In this document: positions 6,006-12,124 of the stretch, piece by piece
How positions within the stretch are numbered: position 1 is the stretch's first letter
How the letters are laid out: each line of letters begins with the position of its first letter
Source: Myxococcota bacterium
GTDB taxonomy: Bacteria > Myxococcota > UBA4151
Direction of reading: 5' to 3'
Assembly (NCBI GenBank): GCA_028823075.1
Contig: JAPKCE010000027.1
Location: forward strand, 1 to 12,124
DNA length: 12,124 nucleotides
Program-made: the position numbers and the translations under genes
Notes under the pieces: generated by a model
Database searches by the model: none
What the model saw: the letters and a program-made list of their open reading frames with translations, nothing else
What the model was told of the DNA's origin: nothing

Positions 6006-6082
6006 GGGCGGGTAGCTCAGCTGGATAGAGCTTCGGCTTCCGAAGCCGACGGTCGTAGGTTCGAATCCTATTCCGCTCACCA
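6006..6082 (+). tRNA. tRNA-Arg, anticodon CCG, CCA encoded
   Basis: The acceptor GGGCGGG (6006-6012) pairs with TCCGCTC (6072-6078) with two G·U pairs. The D-stem is GCTC/GAGC, with an A in the D-loop as expected for arginine identity. The anticodon stem TCGGC/GCCGA encloses TTCCGAA, anticodon CCG, reading CGG arginine codons. The T-arm is GTAGG/CCTAT around TTCGAAT. Discriminator A and CCA (6080-6082) are encoded. Length is 77 bases. It is a lone gene with its own terminator. Confidence 0.97.
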
Positions 6083-6084
6083 AG

Positions 6085-6126
6085 GCGCAGACCCTTTTTA
6101 AACCGGGGGTCTGCGCTTTACTTTTT
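6085..6126 (+). terminator. Intrinsic terminator of tRNA-Arg
   Basis: GCGCAGACCC (6085-6094) and GGGTCTGCGC (6107-6116) form a perfect 10-bp stem with a 12-base A/T-rich loop, followed by TTTACTTTTT. It starts three bases after the tRNA CCA end and runs up to the stop codon of the convergent small lipoprotein gene, so it also separates the two transcripts. Confidence 0.88.
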
Positions 6127-6511
6127 AAGGGGCAGGGCACCCGCGTAAGGTCAACGTAACTTTGGTCGTGCCGCCATCTTCAATGAGCAGGCCATCGCCG
6201 CACGCACGGCAGATCTGAGCTCCATCACGTTCGATGATCGCAACGATCATTCTGTCGCTTCCGGCGGGGATGCCGCTGAGTTCCATCGGATGTCGATTTT
6301 CAGCATCGAAACCGGGCGGGTCGGATTCGCGAACTACGGCGCTTTCCAATGAGACCGGGCTGCTTAATTCGCTGCAACGACCGGATTCAAAAACGGCGGC
6401 ATGCAAGAAGCCGTTGCCGATCAATTCGGCAGGGAAATTAAGGGTGAGTCTGGCGCCTGTTGCGGGACCGCAGGCGATGCAGGTCAGAGCGATAAAAAAT
6501 AAGGCTCTCAC
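6125..6511 (-). CDS. Small probable lipoprotein, function unknown
   Basis: This 128-residue exported protein has the N-terminus RALFFIALTCIACGPATGA, which looks like a lipoprotein signal with Cys14 as the lipid site; the lipobox CIAC is imperfect at the -3 position, so a plain signal peptide is possible. The rest is predicted beta-rich, with RLTLNFPAEL (21-30) and KVTLTLRGC (117-125) as likely edge strands, and a CRAC motif at 101-104 that could form a disulfide. I do not recognise the family. The start is GTG 6511, overlapping the TGA of the upstream gene as GTGA, making it the last gene of a three-gene operon with the membrane TPR-like protein and the parvulin chaperone. It probably belongs to an envelope module. 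Confidence is good that it is a gene and low for any role. Confidence 0.75.
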   Translation of the reverse strand: MRALFFIALTCIACGPATGARLTLNFPAELIGNGFLHAAVFESGRCSELSSPVSLESAVVRESDPPGFDAENRHPMELSGIPAGSDRMIVAIIERDGAQICRACGDGLLIEDGGTTKVTLTLRGCPAP

Positions 6512-7185
6512 GGCGTACTAACCACTGTTAATTGAACCTGCCCACTGCCTTCGTCGGCGAGCAGAAGGTAGGCTACCAAACCTGCAACAAGCACGCCGCC
6601 AATGCCTGCTACCAGGCCGAGAGAGGCTGTCGTTTTAGTGTTTTTAGGGCGAAGTGTTGCTGGAGACTCGGCGCTGCCCCAGACGGCGACCGGCGTAAGG
6701 TCGGCGTCATAGCCCAGCAAAAATGCCTGAGCGATGCCCGAGACGTCGATGCACCGTTGTCGCTCTCGCTTCTCTTCCTTTAGGACATTTTGGCCGCTGA
6801 TGCGCAGTACCTCAACGGCCCCATTTGGCGCACACCATTGCTTATCGTCTAAAGAGCCAGAGGGTAGCCGATTATGACGGCCGGTGCGCGCCAAGCGGGC
6901 GCGACCTACCGCTTGAACCATAGTCGGCTGAGCACGCCGGTCAGGTCGCCATAATGGTGCCCAGTCGCTGAGCTTTACAGCGATCTCGTTACAGCGCTCG
7001 GCCTTGTCGCTGCAGGCAGCGTTCAAAGCCAGCATAAGCGCCTGGTGGCGCATGCTCTCTGTTTGGCGTCCGTCTTTTGCTAGCGTCAGGGCGCCGTCGA
7101 TAGCGGCCTCGTAACGCTCCTCATCTACCAGCGCCCAAAGCGGTTCGAGTGGGTTGCTGGCTAGGATGAGGAAGAGGGCGATCAT
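6508..7185 (-). CDS. TPR-like membrane protein with C-terminal anchor, function unknown
   Basis: The 225-residue protein starts with a short hydrophobic segment (IALFLILASNPLEPLWAL), probably a signal peptide or a short anchor. Residues 15-75 are helical and TPR-like (LVDEERYEAAIDGALTLAKD, then RHQALMLALNAACSD). The middle (80-175) is a mixed domain with four cysteines in total before the anchor (59, 65, 118, 145). A strong membrane helix lies at about 188-210 (SLGLVAGIGGVLVAGLVAYLLL), with a short tail beyond it. The start is ATG 7185, overlapping the parvulin gene's TGA as ATGA; its own stop overlaps the next gene as GTGA. This tight coupling suggests the three proteins act in one envelope process. 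Similar small TPR-plus-anchor proteins are common in myxobacteria, but I know no named function. No homologue is claimed. Confidence 0.8.
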   Translation of the reverse strand: MIALFLILASNPLEPLWALVDEERYEAAIDGALTLAKDGRQTESMRHQALMLALNAACSDKAERCNEIAVKLSDWAPLWRPDRRAQPTMVQAVGRARLARTGRHNRLPSGSLDDKQWCAPNGAVEVLRISGQNVLKEEKRERQRCIDVSGIAQAFLLGYDADLTPVAVWGSAESPATLRPKNTKTTASLGLVAGIGGVLVAGLVAYLLLADEGSGQVQLTVVSTP

Positions 7186-8744
7186 CGGTAAGGATTAGCC
7201 CCGAGCGCGTTGTCGTTGATCTTCACGCCGCGCTCCTCGCGCAGCGATGAGGATAATGCTGCCGTAAGGCGCTGGCGAAGGGCATAACCCATGTAAGAGC
7301 GCAGCATTTCGGACTCGTCAGCAAAGGCTTCGTCATCGGGTAGTTCACGCTCTTCTACCGAGCACAGGGCAAAGCCACTGTCGGTCGTGTAGACTTTCGG
7401 GCAGGCACCCTCTTTTTCCAGAGCCAGCAGTTCAGCAGCAAGCCCGGGAACCAAGCCGATTCCTTTAATCTGGCGTTGCTTCGCGGTGACCCAACCACTG
7501 TCTTCCGTTTTAAGGTTGCGGGCGTTGAGGTAGCCCGACTCTTCGCGCGCTTCGTCGCCCTCATCCCCTTCGGCGAAGAGGGTTTTGAGCGAGGTGCCCG
7601 TCCGAATGGTGGTCAGAATCAGTTGAGCGTGTGCTTTCGCTAATTTGCCGATGCGTTCCTTGTTGAAGAGCTCTTTGGCCAGTTCGTCGCTGGCATCTTC
7701 TAAACTGGTGACCGAGGCCTCTTCGATCTTAACCACTTTGATGATGTGGTAGCCAAACCGGCTGGTGACGACATCACTAGTTTCACCGGCTTTTAAAGCA
7801 AAGGCAGCTTCTTCAAAAGCTTTGACCATACGCCCTGGGCCGAACATGCCGAGGTCGCCACCTTTTGCCGCTGAACCATCGTCGGAGAACTCTTTGGCCA
7901 CCGCAGCGAAGTCGGCGCCGCCGTCGAGTTTTGCTTTCGCAAGCTCGATCTTCGTCTTCGCCTTTTTCTCGGCATCAACATCACCTGCCTTGAATTTGGC
8001 GAGAACATGACTCGCCTGAACTTTTTTGGGCGTATCAAAACGTCCCTTTTGTTCCGCATATTGAGCTTTGATCGCTGCGGCGTTGGCAGTTTCAAGCGAC
8101 CATGTGGTTAGCTCTTTTTCGCTGGGGTCTGCGGCGCCTTCGGCAAAGGCACTGCGGTCGATCTTCAAGGTCGTAAAGCGTGAGCGTGTGCGGTCGATAT
8201 TAAAACGGTCACGAACCTGCGCCAAGGTAGGCATGGAGGCCAGCATCACCGCCGATCGCATCTGGGTAGCGCTCTCTTCGGTGCGAAGGTTTTCTTCCCA
8301 TTCGGCGGTTGTGATCCCGTAGTTTCCTTGGATGATGCGTTTGTAAACCGCCTGATCCCAGCCTTCTTCGGGCATGGAGTTGCGGAACCAAAATTTGATC
8401 ATTTTGCGCATCATATCGTCCGACAAACGCAAGCCGCGGTTCTGACCTTCGAGGGCGAGAACACGCGAATCGACGAGCTCGGCAGCGATCTTTTTGGCGA
8501 AGCCTTCTGCTTTGGCTTTCGCCTCGTCAAAATCTTTGCGCTGATTACGCTCTTGCTCGAAGCGTTGGCGGTAAAACCGGTTGAATTCGCCAGGGCTAAT
8601 AGTCAGCCCTTCGGCGGTCGCAGCAGGTCCTGATTGGGGCGCACAGGCGGTGCCTGCCTGCGGACCGAAGTTGACGATAAACGCGAGGCTGATACCGATC
8701 ACCAGGATCTGCGCTGTCACTTTAGAAAATCGGCTTTTTTTCAT
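7182..8744 (-). CDS. Membrane-anchored parvulin-type peptidyl-prolyl isomerase / chaperone (SurA/PpiD-like)
   Basis: This 520-residue protein probably helps fold exported proteins in the periplasm. Residues 10-27 form an N-terminal membrane anchor or uncleaved signal (TAQILVIGISLAFIVNFG). Residues 45-200 are a helical SurA_N-like chaperone region. The parvulin domain spans about 241-341, with the family residues QASHVL (His246), GGDLGMFG (296-302), MVKAFEEAAF (306-315) and GYHIIKV (331-337), so catalysis looks intact. Residues about 375-470 resemble a second, degenerate parvulin domain (SGWVTAKQ; GLVPGLAAELLALEKEG; TTDSGFALCSVEERE). The layout is PpiD/SurA-like, though it is shorter than E. 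coli PpiD (about 620 residues). The start is ATG 8744 with AAAAGGA six bases upstream. It is the first gene of a three-gene operon and is divergent from the cyclase gene. PrsA-like or SurA-like naming is equally possible. Confidence 0.92.
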   Translation of the reverse strand: MKKSRFSKVTAQILVIGISLAFIVNFGPQAGTACAPQSGPAATAEGLTISPGEFNRFYRQRFEQERNQRKDFDEAKAKAEGFAKKIAAELVDSRVLALEGQNRGLRLSDDMMRKMIKFWFRNSMPEEGWDQAVYKRIIQGNYGITTAEWEENLRTEESATQMRSAVMLASMPTLAQVRDRFNIDRTRSRFTTLKIDRSAFAEGAADPSEKELTTWSLETANAAAIKAQYAEQKGRFDTPKKVQASHVLAKFKAGDVDAEKKAKTKIELAKAKLDGGADFAAVAKEFSDDGSAAKGGDLGMFGPGRMVKAFEEAAFALKAGETSDVVTSRFGYHIIKVVKIEEASVTSLEDASDELAKELFNKERIGKLAKAHAQLILTTIRTGTSLKTLFAEGDEGDEAREESGYLNARNLKTEDSGWVTAKQRQIKGIGLVPGLAAELLALEKEGACPKVYTTDSGFALCSVEERELPDDEAFADESEMLRSYMGYALRQRLTAALSSSLREERGVKINDNALGANPYR

Positions 8745-8898
8745 GGTCTATCCTTTTGAGGAGCCCGTCGTTATCGGCGATGCAGCGAGCTTTCAAGCCC
8801 CTTGCGCATGGTTTGCTTTTATGGACGCTATTCAGGTCGCTCTTGTTCTCCTTGAGCAAGCCGCGTTAGCGATGGGTTGACGCAAAGGAGTTTTGGGC
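8745..8898. promoter_or_regulatory. Divergent intergenic region between the parvulin operon and the cyclase gene
   Basis: These 154 bases must carry promoters for both flanking operons, as the genes diverge. I see no convincing -35/-10 pair for either direction. There is one imperfect inverted repeat at 8842-8860 (CTTGTTC, five-base loop TCCTT, GAGCAAG, one G·T pair), 39 bases before the cyclase start, which could be an operator or a leader hairpin. The cyclase ribosome site is at the right end. Confidence 0.5.
8884..8890 (+). promoter_or_regulatory. Ribosome binding site fixing the cyclase start
   Basis: AAAGGAG lies eight bases before GTG 8899 but only two before the in-frame TTG 8893. The spacing decides for GTG 8899. 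Confidence 0.75.
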
Positions 8899-11871
8899 GT
8901 GAGCGAGCAAAATTGCGCACAGTGCGAAGTGTCCTTGGTCGGCGATGCTCGCTTCTGTCACCGCTGTGGCCGCTCGACTCGGCGGCTGCCTCAGGTCGAG
9001 CGTCGCTGGTGTAGCGTATTGTTTGCTGATGTACGCAATTTCACGACTCTTTGCGAAGGCATGGACCCCGAGATCGTGCAGCATTTGATGAACACCCTCT
9101 TCGGTCGCCTGGGCGCTCTGGTCGAGAGTCATGGGGGCAGCGTTGACAAGATCATCGGTGACGCCATCATGGCTCTGTTCGGGGTGCCCAAAGCGAGCGG
9201 TGACGATGCCGAGAGCGCGGTGCGCTGTGGTTTGGCCATTCACAGCGTCTGCGCGGCCGTAGCTGAAGAGCTCGGCCTGGGCCTGCAGATGCGCGTCGGC
9301 ATTAACACCGGTGAGGTGATCGCTGGCTCGTTGGGGCGCGCCAGTGAATACACGGTGATCGGTGATATGGTGAATGTCGCGGCGCGTCTCGAGAGCGCCA
9401 GCAAGCCTGGGCAAGTGCTTGTCGGGTCGGCCACCGCACAGCAGGTTCGCCAACGTTACGAACTCACCCCGGTTGGTGAACTGCACCTTAAAGGAAGAGC
9501 TGCACCCGAGGCTGCTTTTTTGGTGCTTGGCGAGAGCAAGGGTGGCCGCGAGCCCGCGGGTAATGCGTTGCCTATGGTGGGGCGTGAAGAGCAGTTTGAA
9601 ACCCTGCTCAACTTGCATCGGCAAGAGGGCTGCGCCTCGGCTATTTTAACCAGCGAACCAGGGGGTGGCCGCGGTCGCGTTGCGCATGCATTGAGCGAGG
9701 CTTTAAAAACCGGTTTCACCCTGACGCTGGAGAGCCACGCCGACCCTCATCCTGGGGAATTGCCGTTGCGTTTGTTGAGCAAGTTGGCGGTGGGAGTCGA
9801 TGCGCCGCATGTGCTCGCCGCTGACCTACAGAACTGGCTCGGTGAAGGGTCGGCAGCGCTAACCATTCTCGATCACCTGTCTAGCGAAGAGCCCTGGGAT
9901 GAGGCGCAGGCGATGTGGCAGTTCGTCATTGACCATGAACAGTTCCCTAGTCTGCTTATCGTCGACGAGGCCCAGCGTCTCGATGCCCGCTCTTCTTCTT
10001 GGTTACGCGCTTTTCTCGAATGGCGGGGTCAGGGTTTGGTGTTGCTCAACGCTCAGCAGGATGAGTTGTTGCGCGAACGTTTAGGCGAGGCCCTCGGAAG
10101 TACCACTGCGACCATCGATTTGCCGGCTCTAAATCAAGCTCAGGTGAAGCAGTGGCTGGCCGCTGCTCTCGGCACCGTTGAGGACCAACTAGCGCAACGT
10201 TTCCATGAAACCAGCGGCGGTAACCCGTCCCATATGAACGAGTTGTTGCGCGTCTGGCGCAATGAGCAGGTGATCCACCAAGATCACGAGGTGTGGCTGC
10301 TCGATGTCGATCGCATCGCTGAGGTTCAGGTGCCCGGCAGCTTGCGCGAGTTAATGCAGGCGCGCATCGACGCCCTGCCGCGCACGCCTCGCTACCTGTT
10401 GCAACGCTGCGCCGCGGTTGGGCGCGTTTTCTGGCAACCGGTTGCGGTCGAGATCGCCATTGGCGATGAAGAAGAGGTGCTGGCTGCGCTAAGTTACTTG
10501 GTGAAAAATGCCTGGCTTGAACAGTTTGTCGATCCGCAATTGCCCAAAACTACGGCTTATCGATTTCGCGGTACGATGATCTCGGAGGTGGCGTCGCGCA
10601 TGCTACCGCTTAGTTTGCGGCGCAACATTCATGGAAAAGTGGCAGCTTGGCTCGAAGAAAGCAGCGCTGAGTTGAGCACCGGTTTGCGCCTTGTTCTGGC
10701 CCGACACATGATGCTGGCCCGTTCCGAAGAAGATGCCTCGGCCCTGTACGAAAAACTGGCTTCGGAAGCTTTGCTCGACGGTGATGCTGGGAGTGCCGCC
10801 GAAGCTCTGGCTCAGGCCGCACACGGAGCTATGGGCTCGCGTCGCGCTAGTCTGCAACTCGATCGCGCCGAATTACTCTGGCTGCGCAGTGCTCAGGTCG
10901 ACGAAGCAGCGGCTGCGTTGCGCAATCTGTTAACCATTAGCAACCTTCCTCTGGCGCTGCAATTGCGCGCAAATTGCGTGTTAGCTCAGGTCGAACTTGA
11001 GGCTGGCCGCCCGGGTCAGGCTAGTCGCAGCCTGGCCGAAGCTGAAGCTCGAACTGAAGAGATTCACGATGCCGTAGTACTTGCTTACATTCGTTTAACC
11101 CGCGCTGAAATCGATCAGTTGCGCGGCGGGTGGCAACGCGCCGAGCAGGTTTTGGATATGCTCTGCCAAGGCGATGGTTTGGCCGATTGGGCAGTCCAAC
11201 AAGTAGAAATCCTTCGTGCTCGCCGCTTGGTTCACGACGGCGACGCCTTTGGAGCTGTCGTTGTTTTGCAGGCTGCAGCTCGCAATATGGGCGGTGACGC
11301 CTCCCATCGTCTCGAGTTGTTGGTCGAACAGGTTCGTTGCGCTTTGGAGGCTCATTATATCGAAGGTGCCGAACAGGCGATGGCCCAGGCGGAGCAACTG
11401 TTAGAGCCGGCTGCGAGCCTCTGGTTTGAGATAAAAGTCGGGTTGCTCGCCTCTCTCGTCCAGCACGAGAAGCACGATGCCCGCGCCTCGAAAGCACAGT
11501 TTGAAAAGGCGCTCACCGCAGCTGATGAAGCAGGCATGAAACGCATCGCCTGGGAGGCCTTGGTGTGGCGTCTAAATCGTAGCGTCGAGCGTGGAGAAGA
11601 GGGCTGTGACCTTCTCGCTAGCGCTATCCTCGAGCGCAGTACAGGACCTTGGACCCAGACCGGTCGAGCTTTGGCGATGGCCGTCTCTTCCCTTGCCGAG
11701 CGCGACCTCGACCTGGCGCGAGAGGCCGAGCGTTTAGCTAGCCTGCCTGGGCCGGCTATTTGGCGCCGGACCGCATTAACAGCTTTGGCCAGCATCGGCG
11801 CTCTTTTTGATGTCGAGTTGCAAAGGCGCAGCCAACGTCTGGCCCTAGCGCTTAGGACGGAGGGGTCGTGA
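8899..11871 (+). CDS. Zinc ribbon - class III adenylate cyclase - AAA ATPase - TPR-like signalling protein
   Basis: This 990-residue cytoplasmic protein has four parts. Residues 6-23 are a zinc ribbon (C6-x2-C9, C20-x2-C23). Residues 33-210 are a class III cyclase catalytic domain: metal-binding Asp44 (FADVRNFT) and Asp88 (DKIIGDAIM), Lys84 and Thr152 as the likely adenine-selecting pair, and Asn159/Arg163 (GDMVNVAAR) for the transition state, so it should make cAMP. Residues 226-410 are an AAA_16-type domain opening MVGREEQFETLL, with an intact Walker B (LLIVDEAQRLD, Asp356-Glu357) but a degenerate Walker A (SEPGGGRGRV, Arg258 in place of Lys). After a winged-helix-like segment (about 470-590), the rest is Ala/Leu-rich helical repeats, TPR-like, to 990. 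I prefer GTG 8899 over TTG 8893 by ribosome-site spacing. The gene overlaps the next one as GTGA. The architecture is common in myxobacteria and actinobacteria; the signal sensed is unknown. Confidence 0.93.
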   Translation: MSEQNCAQCEVSLVGDARFCHRCGRSTRRLPQVERRWCSVLFADVRNFTTLCEGMDPEIVQHLMNTLFGRLGALVESHGGSVDKIIGDAIMALFGVPKASGDDAESAVRCGLAIHSVCAAVAEELGLGLQMRVGINTGEVIAGSLGRASEYTVIGDMVNVAARLESASKPGQVLVGSATAQQVRQRYELTPVGELHLKGRAAPEAAFLVLGESKGGREPAGNALPMVGREEQFETLLNLHRQEGCASAILTSEPGGGRGRVAHALSEALKTGFTLTLESHADPHPGELPLRLLSKLAVGVDAPHVLAADLQNWLGEGSAALTILDHLSSEEPWDEAQAMWQFVIDHEQFPSLLIVDEAQRLDARSSSWLRAFLEWRGQGLVLLNAQQDELLRERLGEALGSTTATIDLPALNQAQVKQWLAAALGTVEDQLAQRFHETSGGNPSHMNELLRVWRNEQVIHQDHEVWLLDVDRIAEVQVPGSLRELMQARIDALPRTPRYLLQRCAAVGRVFWQPVAVEIAIGDEEEVLAALSYLVKNAWLEQFVDPQLPKTTAYRFRGTMISEVASRMLPLSLRRNIHGKVAAWLEESSAELSTGLRLVLARHMMLARSEEDASALYEKLASEALLDGDAGSAAEALAQAAHGAMGSRRASLQLDRAELLWLRSAQVDEAAAALRNLLTISNLPLALQLRANCVLAQVELEAGRPGQASRSLAEAEARTEEIHDAVVLAYIRLTRAEIDQLRGGWQRAEQVLDMLCQGDGLADWAVQQVEILRARRLVHDGDAFGAVVVLQAAARNMGGDASHRLELLVEQVRCALEAHYIEGAEQAMAQAEQLLEPAASLWFEIKVGLLASLVQHEKHDARASKAQFEKALTAADEAGMKRIAWEALVWRLNRSVERGEEGCDLLASAILERSTGPWTQTGRALAMAVSSLAERDLDLAREAERLASLPGPAIWRRTALTALASIGALFDVELQRRSQRLALALRTEGS

Positions 11872-12124
11872 CCGAGCAAGATCATACGCCTACCGAGCCG
11901 ATTCCCGTTTTGCGTAAAACTCCGGAACTGTCCGTGGCTGTAGACGGCGAACCGACCCCGCTGGTCGAACTTCAAGGAGGCGAGCCGATGGAGGACGAAA
12001 AGACACCATTGGTCCAGACTGTTGGTTCTGATAACTTTAATGAAGATGAGGTCACCGGCGTGGTGATGTTGGCTCGCATCCGCTTACCGCGCAGCGGCCT
12101 GGAGGAACTCGACACAGCGATCGC
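11868..12124 (+). CDS. 5' part of an unrecognised gene coupled to the cyclase, running off the window
   Basis: An open frame starts at GTG 11868, overlapping the cyclase TGA as GTGA with GGAGGGG just before it, and stays open to the window end (85 codons seen). The first ~40 residues are acidic, Pro/Thr-rich and low in complexity (TEQDHTPTEPIPVLRKTPEL), followed by a more ordered stretch near GVVMLARIRLPRSGLEELD. A second in-frame start, ATG 11988, has a near-perfect ribosome site (AAGGAGG, 11974-11980, seven bases upstream), so the protein may begin there or exist in two forms. I recognise no domain in the visible part. The acidic leader is the kind of disordered region often seen at the N-terminus of myxobacterial regulators, which is only an impression. 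The overlap implies co-expression with the cyclase. Confidence 0.7.
   Translation, partial: MTEQDHTPTEPIPVLRKTPELSVAVDGEPTPLVELQGGEPMEDEKTPLVQTVGSDNFNEDEVTGVVMLARIRLPRSGLEELDTAI
11974..11980 (+). promoter_or_regulatory. Strong internal ribosome binding site (alternative start ATG 11988)
   Basis: AAGGAGG sits seven bases before an in-frame ATG, 120 bases inside the open frame that begins at GTG 11868. It is the closest match to the anti-Shine-Dalgarno complement in the window. It could drive a shorter product or mark the true start. Confidence 0.55.

Noticed and set aside
4565..6082. Genomic island bounded by the two tRNA genes
   Set aside because: No integrase, direct repeat of a tRNA 3' end, or clear change of base composition is seen between them.
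8743..8880. Possible 45-codon peptide in the divergent spacer before the cyclase
   Set aside because: It starts inside the chaperone's start codon on the other strand, has no ribosome site (a T-run precedes it) and no recognisable features; it is more likely promoter or leader DNA.
8866..9624. 252-codon open frame antisense to the cyclase domain
   Set aside because: The overlapped plus-strand frame carries the full set of cyclase catalytic motifs, while this frame shows no domain, ribosome site or neighbour logic.
11355..11975. 206-codon antisense frame across the cyclase end and the next gene
   Set aside because: Its composition is Arg/Ser-rich as expected for a shadow frame, and it conflicts with two coupled plus-strand genes.

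Overview
The window reads as chromosomal DNA from a Gram-negative bacterium related to the myxobacteria or other delta-type Proteobacteria (Myxococcota / Bradymonadales-like). This rests on an exported protein with the cysteine-rich 'CGDG..DEGCDDGN...GDGC' repeat common in those groups, several signal-peptide or TPR-like proteins with single membrane anchors, a large cyclase/AAA/TPR signalling protein, and microcompartment genes whose types and order resemble, from memory, the Haliangium ochraceum locus. The taxonomic call is an inference. GTG starts and 4-base stop/start overlaps (GTGA or ATGA) are very common here.

Bases 1-3539 (+) hold the 3' part of a bacterial microcompartment (BMC) operon: the end of a tandem-domain shell protein (BMC-T) whose frame is broken by a TAA at 43-45, a hexameric shell protein (BMC-H), a pentameric vertex protein (BMC-P), a CoA-acylating aldehyde dehydrogenase of the EutE/PduP type, a second and different BMC-T, and a translationally coupled single-pass membrane protein of unknown function. 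Together the recognised genes give a shell (hexamers, vertices, pseudohexamers) plus the core enzyme that turns a toxic aldehyde into acyl-CoA. The signature enzyme that makes the aldehyde is not in the window, so the substrate cannot be told.

Bases 3490-4482 (-) encode MoaA (molybdenum cofactor synthesis), convergent with the BMC operon and overlapping its last gene by 50 bases. tRNA-Ala(GGC) follows at 4565-4640 with its own terminator, then a cysteine-rich lipoprotein gene (4688-5899, -), then tRNA-Arg(CCG) at 6006-6082 with its terminator.

Bases 6125-8744 (-) form a tight three-gene envelope operon read from right to left: a membrane-anchored parvulin-type peptidyl-prolyl isomerase/chaperone, a small TPR-like single-pass membrane protein, and a small probable lipoprotein, joined by 4-base overlaps. 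A 154-base divergent intergenic region (8745-8898) separates it from a 990-residue protein (8899-11871, +) with a zinc ribbon, a class III adenylate cyclase domain, an AAA-type ATPase domain with a degenerate P-loop, and a long helical TPR-like tail. The cyclase overlaps a downstream gene that runs off the window and has two credible starts.

There is no mobile element, CRISPR array or rRNA in the window. No gene-free stretch exceeds 300 bases. The points most worth checking are the in-frame stop in the first BMC-T gene, the membrane protein tied to the BMC operon, and the altered Walker A motif of the cyclase-ATPase.
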